Translations under genes and position numbers: made by a program
Assembly: GCA_003152145.1 (NCBI GenBank)
Contig: PLZL01000462.1
Span: 1-5,937 of the forward strand
Direction: 5' to 3'
DNA length: 5,937 nt
DNA from: Limisphaerales bacterium
Lineage (GTDB): Bacteria; Verrucomicrobiota; Verrucomicrobiae; Limisphaerales; UBA11358
In this document: positions 1 through 5,937 of the stretch, piece by piece
Position numbering within the stretch: position 1 is the first letter of the stretch
How the letters are laid out: every line of letters starts with the position of its first letter
Notes under the pieces: model-generated
What the model was told of the DNA's origin: nothing
Database searches by the model: none
What the model saw: only the letters and a program-made list of their open reading frames with translations

Positions 1-2
1 AT

Positions 3-452
3 CAATTTTTGAACCGGCTCGGCCCGACGGAATTGAAGAACAACGATCCGTCCTCGTGGATTTGCGCTGACAACACCGGCGGCGTGCAGGCGTTGATTTG
101 GGATTTCACCAACACGCATCCCGGCAAGAAAGTTCACAACCAGGAATTTTACAAACGCGATTTGCCGTCGCAGCCAAAGAATAGAGTCATACTCAACCTG
201 TCGCACCTGCCGAAGGGCAGATATGCCGTCGAGACTTACAAAGTCGGCTACCGCGTCAATGATGCTTATGCGACTTACCGGGACCTGGGTTCACCCGTTC
301 AATTGACCAAGGCGCAGGTCGCTGAAATCAAATCCAAAAACAGCGGCGCACCGCTGGAAACCAAGATCGTGAAGATCGGCCGTGACGGAAAATTCGAACA
401 GCAGTTCGACCTCCGTGAAAACGATGCCGTGCTGGTCACGCTCAAGCCGTAG
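3..452 (+). CDS. GH39 beta-xylosidase-like enzyme, C-terminal fragment
   Basis: This is the 3' end of a gene that begins before the window. The frame is open from base 3 to the TAG at 450-452 and gives 149 residues. The text matches the C-terminal beta-sandwich region of GH39 xylan 1,4-beta-xylosidases: an opening NRLGPTELKNNDPSSW, then GGVQALIWDFT, then FYKRDLP, then the family-typical YKVGYRVNDAYATYRDLGSP followed by LTKAQV, and a closing LRENDAVLVTLKP. GH39 enzymes are retaining hydrolases that release xylose from xylo-oligosaccharides. Their two catalytic glutamates lie in the TIM barrel, which is outside the window, so activity and export signal cannot be checked here. The TTG at base 9 is an internal leucine codon and not a start. 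The adjacent XylR-like regulator fits a xylan role. Family call is from remembered sequence patterns; confidence is good for GH39 and lower for the exact substrate. Confidence 0.82.
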   Translation, partial: QFLNRLGPTELKNNDPSSWICADNTGGVQALIWDFTNTHPGKKVHNQEFYKRDLPSQPKNRVILNLSHLPKGRYAVETYKVGYRVNDAYATYRDLGSPVQLTKAQVAEIKSKNSGAPLETKIVKIGRDGKFEQQFDLRENDAVLVTLKP

Positions 453-541
453 AAGTGACAGGAACCCAATGGTCTCCCCGAACGGAAAATCAGAATTGAG
501 GGACCCCTCGGGACTGTTTTGGCCTCATGCTCAGGCGCGCG

Positions 542-563
542 GGATACAAAAAGAGGATACAAA
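542..563 (+). repeat. 9-bp direct repeat GGATACAAA, 13-nt period
   Basis: GGATACAAA occurs at 542-550 and again, identical, at 555-563, with AAGA between the copies. The second copy touches the left arm of the hairpin at 563-595. The arrangement resembles the ACAAAG/ACAGAG-rich interspersed intergenic repeats that I recall from many environmental bacterial genomes, but that likeness is from memory and has not been searched. Confidence 0.6.
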
Positions 564-595
564 GACGCACAGGACTTTTTGGAACCTGTGCGTCT
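563..595 (+). terminator. Perfect 11-bp hairpin, possible terminator or repeat element
   Basis: AGACGCACAGG at 563-573 pairs perfectly with CCTGTGCGTCT at 585-595 around an 11-nt loop that holds a run of five T. It lies about 110 nt after the GH39 stop. The downstream sequence at 608-620 is T-rich (CCTTTCTTTCTTT) but begins 12 nt after the stem and is broken by C, so this is not a classical intrinsic terminator. It may still end the upstream transcript, or be a REP-like or interspersed hairpin element, given the direct repeat immediately before it. The hairpin itself is certain from the sequence; the function is inferred. Confidence 0.5.
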
Positions 596-722
596 GCCGG
601 GTGCAAACCTTTCTTTCTTTGCCATTGTGAAACAAAACCTCATGCATTCACAACCTGTCAATCAAATCGAGGCAACGCCAAAACTGCGGGTTCGAAACGG
701 GTATTTGGCGGGAAGCAAAATA

Positions 723-734
723 TGACATTTGTCA
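723..734. promoter_or_regulatory. Candidate operator, palindrome TGACA-TT-TGTCA
   Basis: Two perfect 5-bp arms are separated by 2 nt. The 18-base context starting at 721 - 2 (ATATGACATTTGTCAGAT, 719-737 region) matches the palindrome at 2518-2535 at about 14 of 18 positions, and both have the form TGAYA-N2-TGTCA. It lies 424 nt before the regulator start, so if it controls that gene the leader would be long. I see no well-spaced -35/-10 pair around it. The likely ligand-binding protein would be the XylR-like regulator encoded next door; this is inference. Confidence 0.35.
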
Positions 735-1138
735 GATGGCGGGTAGGGAGGTGACTGTGCATGATGTTCTTGATGTTCCCAACTAATAGCCGGGCGGAAG
801 GAGTGCCTCGCGGTTTGGGTGAATTCCCAGCCCGCGGAAAGGCGGCGATAAACGTAACGGTTCGGAGCGCGTTCGGAAAATTGAACGGAGCATTGCTTAG
901 ATGAAGCGGGATTCAAATCAACCGATGCGGGTCGCGGAGCTGGCAGCGCAGGCGAGTGGACTGCCGGAGCAGTCCGGGGAAAAAAATCGAGAACATTCGA
1001 CTCCGCGACGCGGCTTAACGGCGCATCCAATTATCAATTTGCATGAATTCCATTCTTACAAACCGACGTGGCGCGAACGCAAAACCGCGCCCATTTTCCT
1101 AATCACTCTGTTGCTCCGGACAAAGCAAGCCGGCTTGC

Positions 1139-1146
1139 GAAGGGAG
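1139..1146 (+). promoter_or_regulatory. Ribosome binding site of the XylR-like gene
   Basis: GAAGGGAG is a good Shine-Dalgarno match. It lies 12 nt before the TTG at 1159, a little longer than ideal, and 21 nt before the alternative GTG at 1168. This favours the TTG. No start between the site and 1159 is usable because of the in-frame TAA at 1156-1158. Confidence 0.5.
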
Positions 1147-1158
1147 TTGACGGCGTAA

Positions 1159-2352
1159 TTGCGTCTTGTGGCAGAGATTCCCAAAGTCATTCTGCTGATT
1201 GAATCCTCGCGCGAATCGGGCCGCGCGATACTACGCGGCATCGCCAGCTACGCGTATCATCATGGCCCCTGGTCGTTTTACTGGGAACCCGCCGGTTTGG
1301 ACAAGGCCCGGCGAAGACTCGGCGCGCTGGAAGCCAACGGGACCATTGCGCGCGACGTGGACATGGCACCGCGGGAGAAGGGGTTGATCCGCCGGTTGCC
1401 GGGCGTCGTCATCGGACATCGGCACAAGGAAGTGCCGGGCAAGGTCAATGTGGTAACGGATTCCGCTGCCGTTGCGGGAATGGCCGCCGAGCATCTGATT
1501 GGATGCGGCTTCCGGCATTTTGGCTTTTGTGGTTACCGCAACACTTCCTGGTCAGCGGCCCGGCGCGACGTGTTCGCCTTGAAAATCCGCGAGGCCGGCT
1601 ACGAGGTGCGGATCCATGAAGGGCATGAAGCGCGGCCGGACAAAGTAGCGCAGCACGAGAAGAAGGTGCGCGAATCCATCGTCCGCTGGTTGCGCTTGGT
1701 GCCCCGGCCCTTCGGGCTGATGGCCTGCAACGATGATTTTGGGAAGGAAATCGTGGAAGCCTGCCGCGAGGCTGGCTTGCGGGTGCCCGACGACGCGGCG
1801 ATCATCGGTGCGGACAACGACGAGGTGGTCTGCGGTCTTTCCAATCCGCCGCTGTCGAGCGTGGCCATTAATTTCGAGCGGGCGGGTTATGAGGCGGCGG
1901 ACGCTTTGGACCGCCTGATGCGGGGGTCCCGGCATGTGCCGGTGCGGATCATCGTCCATGCCAGCCAGGTGGTGCCGCGTCAATCCACGGATATTCTCGC
2001 GGTGGAAGACGCCGGCCTGGCGAAGGCGCTGCGTTTCATCCGTGATCATGCCCGCAGCGGCGCGACGGTGGAGGAGGCGGCGCGCGCCGCCGGGCTGTCG
2101 CGGCGGGTGCTGGAAATACGGTTCCGGGAATATCTGAAGCATTCAGCCTTGGAGGAAATCCGGCGGGTGCGGACCGATCAAATCGCCCGGATGCTGGTGG
2201 AAACCGAACTGCCGGTTGGTCAGATTGCCGAGACGCTGGGCTTTGGGGACGTGCAGCACGTGGCGCGATATTTTCGCGCGGGGAAGGGTTTAAGCCCTCT
2301 GGCCTATCGCAAGACGCACGGCCGGAAGCACGCGGGGAAGGCGCAGTCGTAA
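1159..2352 (+). CDS. XylR-like transcriptional regulator (sugar-binding domain + AraC HTH)
   Basis: This cytoplasmic one-component sugar sensor has 397 residues, close to E. coli XylR (about 392). Residues ~9-280 form a LacI/periplasmic-binding-protein-like ligand domain. It opens with VILLIESSRESGRAILRGI (10-28) and HGPWSFYWEPAG, then carries AAEHLIGCGFRHFGFCG, ACNDDFG (189-195) and GADNDEVVCGLSNPPLSSV (217-235), the hallmark segment of this class. Residues ~288-388 are an AraC-type double helix-turn-helix: ALRFIRDHA, then the first HTH around VEEAARAAGLSRRVLEIRF, and the second around VGQIAETLGFGDVQHVARYF, ending in GLSPLAYRK. The family binds a sugar (D-xylose in E. coli) and activates catabolic genes; the ligand here is unknown. 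The TTG start directly abuts an in-frame TAA; GTG at 1168 is the alternative and would shorten the protein by three residues. The gene sits between GH39 and GH95 genes, so control of these is likely. Confidence 0.9.
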   Translation: MRLVAEIPKVILLIESSRESGRAILRGIASYAYHHGPWSFYWEPAGLDKARRRLGALEANGTIARDVDMAPREKGLIRRLPGVVIGHRHKEVPGKVNVVTDSAAVAGMAAEHLIGCGFRHFGFCGYRNTSWSAARRDVFALKIREAGYEVRIHEGHEARPDKVAQHEKKVRESIVRWLRLVPRPFGLMACNDDFGKEIVEACREAGLRVPDDAAIIGADNDEVVCGLSNPPLSSVAINFERAGYEAADALDRLMRGSRHVPVRIIVHASQVVPRQSTDILAVEDAGLAKALRFIRDHARSGATVEEAARAAGLSRRVLEIRFREYLKHSALEEIRRVRTDQIARMLVETELPVGQIAETLGFGDVQHVARYFRAGKGLSPLAYRKTHGRKHAGKAQS

Positions 2353-2380
2353 ACTGGCGATTCTTTTTCGCAAACTGGCG
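2351..2380 (+). repeat. AAACTGGCG direct repeat with 21-bp period
   Basis: AAACTGGCG occurs at 2351-2359, overlapping the regulator's stop codon, and again at 2372-2380. The start-to-start distance is 21 bp, two helical turns. Another TGGCG follows at 2387-2391, 11 bp after the previous TGGCG, so three TGGCG cores lie on nearly one DNA face. Direct repeats spaced by two turns are the usual layout of AraC/XylR-family half-sites, so this is a possible regulator site as well as a possible chance repeat. Confidence 0.4.
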
Positions 2381-2432
2381 CAATGGTGGCGTGAATATCC
2401 TGAGTCATGTCAGTTGCTGTGTTTCGGTGCTA

Positions 2433-2448
2433 CGCGCGAATTCGCGCG
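2433..2448. repeat. 16-bp perfect palindrome
   Basis: CGCGCGAATTCGCGCG is a perfect inverted repeat with 8-bp arms and no spacer. The next outer pair (A/A) does not match. With no loop it would be a poor RNA hairpin, although a shortened stem with an AATT loop could form. No T-run follows, so it is not an intrinsic terminator. It could be a dimeric protein site or a chance product of the GC-rich sequence. Confidence 0.5.
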
Positions 2449-2494
2449 ATCCGCTGGGCTGCTTATCCTGGGCGCATCGGGTTATGCCATGAAT

Positions 2495-2524
2495 TTACCA
2501 GACACGACATAGCCGATATATGAT
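2495..2524 (+). promoter_or_regulatory. Candidate sigma-70 promoter for GH95-GH2
   Basis: TTACCA at 2495-2500 (4 of 6 to TTGACA) and TATGAT at 2519-2524 (5 of 6 to TATAAT) are separated by 18 nt. This would start transcription near 2531 and give a leader of about 135 nt before the GH95 ATG. The -10 hexamer lies inside the palindrome at 2518-2535, so a protein bound there would cover it. The call assumes E. coli-like consensus in an organism that may differ. Confidence 0.4.
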
Positions 2525-2535
2525 AAGTGTCATAT
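2518..2535. promoter_or_regulatory. Candidate operator, palindrome ATATGA-N6-TCATAT
   Basis: The 6-bp arms ATATGA (2518-2523) and TCATAT (2530-2535) are perfectly complementary around TAAGTG. Inside it, TGATA-AG-TGTCA (2521-2532) has the same 5-2-5 form as TGACA-TT-TGTCA at 723-734. It overlaps the candidate -10 box, which would suit repression or polymerase repositioning. The XylR-like regulator or another repressor could bind; neither is shown. Confidence 0.45.
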
Positions 2536-2665
2536 TGAGATTTCCGCTCCGGGTTGTGAAACTGTGCCCGATAACGATCATCCGTCGTTCCCATACCACC
2601 GGTTTCGGTGTGTTCTTTTGCGCGTCGCCAGTAACAAGAGTTGAATCGCCGTAACACGAGCGTTT

Positions 2666-5017
2666 ATGAGTAACTGCATCCGCCGACTTGTTTGTTTCCT
2701 AATTTTCATTCGATGTTCCATTGGGCTATTCGCAGCCGAACCACAGTTGACCGGAAACGCATCAGCACCCGGCGAATCCTTGAGCCTCTGGTATCGCCAG
2801 CCGGCGACGAGATGGGAAGAGGCACTCCCGGTCGGCAATGGACGAATCGGCGCGATGGTTTTTGGCAATGTCAACAATGAGCGACTCCAGTTGAACGAGG
2901 CCACGCTTTGGGGTGGCGGGCCTTACGATCCCGTCAATCCGCAGGCCAAGGCAGCGCTTCCGCAAGTCCGCCAGCTCGTCTTCGACGGGAAATATTCGGA
3001 GGCCGGGAAACTGATCAACACAAAAGTAATCTCCCGTCCGTCCAGCGAGATGCCGTATGAAACCGGGGGAGACTTGATGCTCGCCTTTCCCAATTCGGCC
3101 TCTGTTGAGAATTACCGGCGCGATCTGAACCTGGATACCGCCGTGACCACGGTTGAATACAACGAGGGCGGCACGCGTTATACGCGACAGGTCTTCGCCA
3201 GTCCGGTGGATCAGGTAATTGCAATTCATCTAACGGCGGACAAAAAAGGTTCGATTTCATTTTCCGCCGGATTCAAGACCCCACAAAAAGTCACCATTGA
3301 AACAGAGTCGGGAAACACGTTGGCGATACGCGGCACAAATGCGTCTGCGTCAGGCATCAAAGGCGCATTGAAGTTCCAGGTGCGTGCCCGCGTGCTGGCC
3401 GACGGCGGAACGATCAGCACCAATTCCGACTCCATTGCGGTCACGAATGCGGATTCGGTCACGATCCTAATCGCCGCGGCAACGAGCTACAAAAATTACC
3501 AGGACGTGAGCGGTGATCCGGACGCCATCGTCAAAGGCCAGATCGCCGCCGCCGCCAAGAAGAAATTCGGCAAACTACTCGCTGCGCACACGCAGGAACA
3601 CCAGCGGCTGTTCCGGCGCGTTTCCCTTGACGTGGGCACCAGTGATTCCATGAAACTGCCGACCGACGAACGGATCAAATATTTTCACAACGGCAACGAT
3701 CCGCAGTTTGCCGCGCTTTATTTCCAGTTCGGCCGCTATCTGCTGATCAGTTCTTCGCGGCCCGGCAGCCAGCCGGCGAATCTCCAGGGGTTGTGGAATC
3801 AAAGCATGAATCCGCCGTGGCAAAGCAAATACACCATCAACATCAACACCGAGATGAACTACTGGCCGGCGGAAGAGTGCAACCTCGGCGAATGCGTGGA
3901 GCCGCTCATTGCGATGGTCAAAGACCTTTCCGTAACCGGCGCGCGGACGGCCCAGGAAATGTATGGCGCGCACGGCTGGGTTGCCCACCATAATACCGAC
4001 CTATGGCGCGCCACCGGCCCCATTGACTTCGCGGATTCGGGCATGTGGCCGAGCGGCGACGCGTGGCTGTGCGACCACTTGTGGGATCGCTACCAGTTCA
4101 GCGGCAATAAGAAATATCTGAAAGACGTCTATCCCGTCATGCGCGGAGCGGCGCTATTCTTCCTGGATACGCTCGTTGAAGAACCCACGAACCATTGGCT
4201 CGTGACCAATCCGTCTGTCTCGCCGGAAAATCAGCATCCGTTCGGTTCGGCCGTCTGCGCCGGCCCAGCCATGGACGAGGAAATCCTGCGCGACCTGTTC
4301 TCCAATTGCATCGAGGCATCCAAAATTCTGGACACCGATCCTGACTTCCGCCAGCAACTGGAACAAGCCCGCGCCAGACTCGCACCGCTTCAGATTGGAA
4401 AACAAGGACAGTTGCAGGAATGGCTCGGCGATTGGGATGCACAAGCGCGGGAACAGCAACACCGCCACATTTCCCATTTGTATGCGCTTTTCCCCAGCGC
4501 GCAAATCACGCCGCGCGGCACGCCGGAGCTTGCCGAAGCCGCCAAAGTCAGCCTCAACAAACGCGGGGACATCACGACCGGCTGGGCGATTGCCTGGCGC
4601 ATCAATTGTTGGGCGCGACTGCATGATGGCAACCGCGCCTTCAGCATTCTCAACCACCTTTTTGATCCGTCGCGCACTTACCCGGATATGTTCGACGCGC
4701 ATCCGCCGTTCCAGATTGACGGCAACTTTGGCGGCACATCCGCCATCGCTGAAATGCTGCTGCAAAGTCAGACCGGCGAAATCGAATTGCTCCCCGCGCT
4801 GCCGAGTGCTTGGCCGAGCGGAAGTGTCAAAGGGCTGCGCGCCCGCGGCGGTTTTGAAATTGATCTCACATGGGACGGCGGCAAGCTGACCAATGTCAAA
4901 ATCAAATCGGTTGGTGGCCGCACGGCGACCGTCCGTCATGGCGACCGCACGACGGAAATCAAATTAAAGTCCGGAGGCACGGTCCAATTGAATTCCGATC
5001 TTCAACCCGCCTTGTAA
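2666..5017 (+). CDS. Exported GH95 alpha-L-fucosidase / alpha-L-galactosidase
   Basis: The 783-residue protein is full length for GH95, inverting enzymes that cleave terminal alpha-L-fucose or alpha-L-galactose. A Sec signal peptide is visible: charged MSNCIRR, a hydrophobic stretch to about residue 22, likely cleavage after FAA (24). The N-terminal beta domain carries [20 protein letters not shown] (41-60) and [16 protein letters not shown] (74-89). The (alpha/alpha)6 barrel follows, then a short C-terminal beta domain from about 700. By comparison with Bifidobacterium bifidum AfcA (recalled: N421, N423, E566, D766), the equivalents are N392 and N394 in [11 protein letters not shown], the general acid E521 in SPENQ, and D685 in [17 protein letters not shown] lies at 599-606. 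The residue matching AfcA His419 is Thr390, as recalled for the Bacteroides ovatus alpha-L-galactosidase BACOVA_03438. The ribosome binding site is weak (ACGAG, 2656-2660), and ATG at 2666 is chosen because it gives the signal peptide. Family is very sure; sugar specificity is open. Confidence 0.93.
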   Translation: MSNCIRRLVCFLIFIRCSIGLFAAEPQLTGNASAPGESLSLWYRQPATRWEEALPVGNGRIGAMVFGNVNNERLQLNEATLWGGGPYDPVNPQAKAALPQVRQLVFDGKYSEAGKLINTKVISRPSSEMPYETGGDLMLAFPNSASVENYRRDLNLDTAVTTVEYNEGGTRYTRQVFASPVDQVIAIHLTADKKGSISFSAGFKTPQKVTIETESGNTLAIRGTNASASGIKGALKFQVRARVLADGGTISTNSDSIAVTNADSVTILIAAATSYKNYQDVSGDPDAIVKGQIAAAAKKKFGKLLAAHTQEHQRLFRRVSLDVGTSDSMKLPTDERIKYFHNGNDPQFAALYFQFGRYLLISSSRPGSQPANLQGLWNQSMNPPWQSKYTININTEMNYWPAEECNLGECVEPLIAMVKDLSVTGARTAQEMYGAHGWVAHHNTDLWRATGPIDFADSGMWPSGDAWLCDHLWDRYQFSGNKKYLKDVYPVMRGAALFFLDTLVEEPTNHWLVTNPSVSPENQHPFGSAVCAGPAMDEEILRDLFSNCIEASKILDTDPDFRQQLEQARARLAPLQIGKQGQLQEWLGDWDAQAREQQHRHISHLYALFPSAQITPRGTPELAEAAKVSLNKRGDITTGWAIAWRINCWARLHDGNRAFSILNHLFDPSRTYPDMFDAHPPFQIDGNFGGTSAIAEMLLQSQTGEIELLPALPSAWPSGSVKGLRARGGFEIDLTWDGGKLTNVKIKSVGGRTATVRHGDRTTEIKLKSGGTVQLNSDLQPAL

Positions 5018-5084
5018 CGATTCTCGCGAAATTAGTTGCAGGCGCCGGAAGGTTCAGTCGAACATTGAAAGCGAGCGAGCGAGT
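5018..5084 (+). other. 67-nt intercistronic spacer with GCGA tandem repeat
   Basis: No terminator or promoter is apparent between GH95 and GH2, which supports co-transcription. The stretch just before the GH2 start is a period-4 repeat, GCGAGCGAGCGAG (5071-5083), and its GAGCGAG portions are the only purine-rich candidates for a ribosome binding site. Such short tandem repeats can slip, which would change the spacing to the start; that consequence is speculation. Confidence 0.45.
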
Positions 5085-5937
5085 ATGCAGTCACATCCCG
5101 GTGAATTTCATCTCTTGGAGCCAAGAGCGAACGCGAACCGCAGCGCAAAATGCATCGTGTTGTTTGTCGCGATGATCGCCGGTTCAATGTTTGCTTTGCC
5201 TGCCGTTGATCTTCGGCAAGCCATCAACTTCAATCGTGACTGGAAATTTCAACTCGGCGACGTGGCAAGCGCGGACGGCGTCGCGTTTGATGACTCGAAG
5301 TGGAATGACGCCAACCTGCCGCACTCGTTCTCGATGCCGTATTTCGCCGCGGACAGGTTCTATGTCGGCTACGGCTGGTATCGGAAACATTTCATCGTGT
5401 CGGCGGTGTGGTCGGACAAGCGCGTCAATCTCGAATTCGACGGCGTGTTTCAGGTCGCGGAAGTTTTTGTGAACGGCCGGCGCATCGGCGAACACAAAGG
5501 CGGCTACACCGGATTTACCTTCGACATCTCCGACGCGATAAAGACCGGCGACAACGTTGTCGCCGTGCGCGTGAACAACATTTGGGACCCGCGCCTGGCG
5601 CCGCGCGCGGGCGAGCATACTTTCTCCGGCGGCATTTATCGCGACGTGCGGCTCGTCGTCACCGCGCCGGTGCATGTCGCGTGGTATGGAACGTTCGTCA
5701 CCACGCCGCAAGTGTCGAAGGTGTCCGGTACGGTGAACGTAAAAACCGAAGTGGTCAACGGCTCCGGTGCCGCGAAATCCGTGACGCTCAAAACAAGCGT
5801 GTTGGACGCAAAGGGAAAAGTCGTCACGCAAATGGAATCCTCGCAAGCCATCGCGCCGGGTGCCACCATTGTTTTCGACCAGACCATCGCGCCGGTCACG
5901 AATCCCAAGCTATGGTCGCCGGAACATCCGAATTTGT
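5085..5937 (+). CDS. Exported GH2 glycoside hydrolase (beta-galactosidase-like), N-terminal part
   Basis: The frame is open from ATG 5085 to the right edge, giving 284 residues plus one base. A hydrophobic signal segment KCIVLFVAMIAGSMFALPA (22-40) follows an unusually long N-terminal region; an internal ATG at residue 30 or 35 would remove most of the signal, so the first ATG is preferred, with uncertainty. The GH2 jelly-roll sugar-binding domain covers ~45-192: INFNRDWKFQLGD, WNDANLPHSF, YGWYRKHF (96-103), LEFDGVFQVAEVFVNGRRIG (116-135), HKGGYTGFTFDIS, NVVAVRVNN and SGGIYRDVRLV (181-191). An immunoglobulin-like domain follows (~193-284), reaching the familiar LWSPEHPNL just before the edge. 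The catalytic TIM barrel with both glutamates is outside the window, so activity could be beta-galactosidase, beta-glucuronidase or another GH2 type. It begins 67 nt after GH95 and is probably in its operon. Confidence 0.88.
   Translation, partial: MQSHPGEFHLLEPRANANRSAKCIVLFVAMIAGSMFALPAVDLRQAINFNRDWKFQLGDVASADGVAFDDSKWNDANLPHSFSMPYFAADRFYVGYGWYRKHFIVSAVWSDKRVNLEFDGVFQVAEVFVNGRRIGEHKGGYTGFTFDISDAIKTGDNVVAVRVNNIWDPRLAPRAGEHTFSGGIYRDVRLVVTAPVHVAWYGTFVTTPQVSKVSGTVNVKTEVVNGSGAAKSVTLKTSVLDAKGKVVTQMESSQAIAPGATIVFDQTIAPVTNPKLWSPEHPNL

Larger units (their letters stand above)
453..1158. other. 706-base intergenic gap without a convincing gene
   Basis: Both strands contain only ORFs whose translations look like composition-driven noise, with no recognisable domain or signal peptide. 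The longest + strand candidate, 901-1158 (85 codons), reads straight into the TAA that abuts the regulator start, and has only a weak GGAG at 886-889. What the gap does hold is structure: a 9-bp direct repeat at 542-563, an 11-bp hairpin at 563-595, a 7-bp dyad (TTGTGAA at 625-631, TTCACAA at 647-653), and a TGACA-TT-TGTCA palindrome at 723-734. I see no tRNA or rRNA. A long 5' leader or a small RNA is possible but not shown. Confidence 0.6.
2353..2665. other. 313-base regulatory gap between regulator and GH95
   Basis: No gene is supported in this gap on either strand. It holds the second copy of the AAACTGGCG repeat, a degenerate operator-like sequence TGAGTCATGTCA at 2401-2412, a 16-bp palindrome at 2433-2448, and a candidate promoter with overlapping palindrome at 2495-2535. 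The remaining 130 bases before the GH95 start would be an untranslated leader in which I see no further clear structure. Confidence 0.65.

Noticed and set aside
498..520. GAGG-GACC-CCTC hairpin followed by GTTTT as terminator of GH39
   Set aside because: The stem is only 4 bp and the T-run is four bases and displaced by six, so it is too weak to call.
662..1030. 122-codon open frame on the - strand in the first gap
   Set aside because: The translation has low-complexity Pro/Ala/Ser/Arg composition without a recognisable motif, and there is no good ribosome binding site. It is not supported as a gene.
901..1158. 85-codon + strand frame before the regulator as a protein gene
   Set aside because: No recognisable domain, signal or membrane segment is present and the ribosome binding site is weak; it is kept only as a low-interest observation.
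1552..2142. 196-codon open frame on the - strand inside the regulator
   Set aside because: It is antisense to a gene with clear family motifs along its whole length; the translation is rich in His, Arg and Pro and shows no domain. It is a GC-driven shadow.
2554..2562. TTGTGAAAC shared with 625-633
   Set aside because: A 9-mer shared between gaps of 706 and 313 bases is expected about once by chance, and its position relative to the other motifs is not the same in the two gaps.
4154..4939. 261-codon open frame on the - strand inside GH95
   Set aside because: It overlaps the conserved GH95 catalytic domain, and its translation resembles no family that I recognise. It is a shadow frame.
5184..5846. 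220-codon open frame on the - strand inside the GH2 gene
   Set aside because: The + strand carries unmistakable GH2 domain motifs over the same bases, and the antisense translation is His/Arg-rich with no domain.
1..5937. CRISPR array, tRNA, rRNA, transposase or integrase
   Set aside because: No regularly spaced repeats, no RNA gene patterns and no mobile-element protein motifs were seen on either strand.

Overview
The window reads as part of a carbohydrate-degradation locus from a GC-rich Gram-negative bacterium, most likely a member of the Verrucomicrobiota or a related PVC-group lineage. That assignment is inference. It rests on a XylR-type regulator fusing a sugar-binding domain to an AraC DNA-binding domain (a class expanded in those phyla), on exported glycoside hydrolases with no SusC/SusD pair in view, and on long intergenic gaps. 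No marker gene is present to prove the taxonomy.

Layout, all on the + strand: (1) bases 3-452 are the C-terminal 149 residues of a GH39 beta-xylosidase-like enzyme cut by the left edge. (2) Bases 453-1158 hold no convincing gene. They contain an 11-bp hairpin preceded by a 9-bp direct repeat, and further down a TGACA-TT-TGTCA palindrome. (3) Bases 1159-2352 encode a 397-residue XylR-like regulator. (4) Bases 2353-2665 are a 313-base regulatory gap with a 21-bp-period direct repeat, a 16-bp perfect palindrome, and a candidate promoter whose -10 hexamer lies inside a second operator-like palindrome. (5) Bases 2666-5017 encode a complete, exported GH95 enzyme (annotated family activity alpha-L-fucosidase, but with a threonine where fucosidases carry histidine, which points towards alpha-L-galactosidase). 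(6) Bases 5085-5937 are the N-terminal 284 residues of an exported GH2 enzyme cut by the right edge. It starts 67 nt after GH95 and is probably in the same operon.

A coherent reading is a small decorated-xylan (glucuronoarabinoxylan-like) degradation module. GH39 would release xylose, GH95 would strip a terminal alpha-L-galactose or alpha-L-fucose cap, and GH2 would remove a beta-linked galactose, glucuronate or similar sugar. The XylR-like protein would sense a released sugar and control the downstream GH95-GH2 operon. The catalytic families are known. The less ordinary points are the GH95 subsite residue, the candidate operators shared by the two gaps, and the unexplained repeat structures in both gaps.
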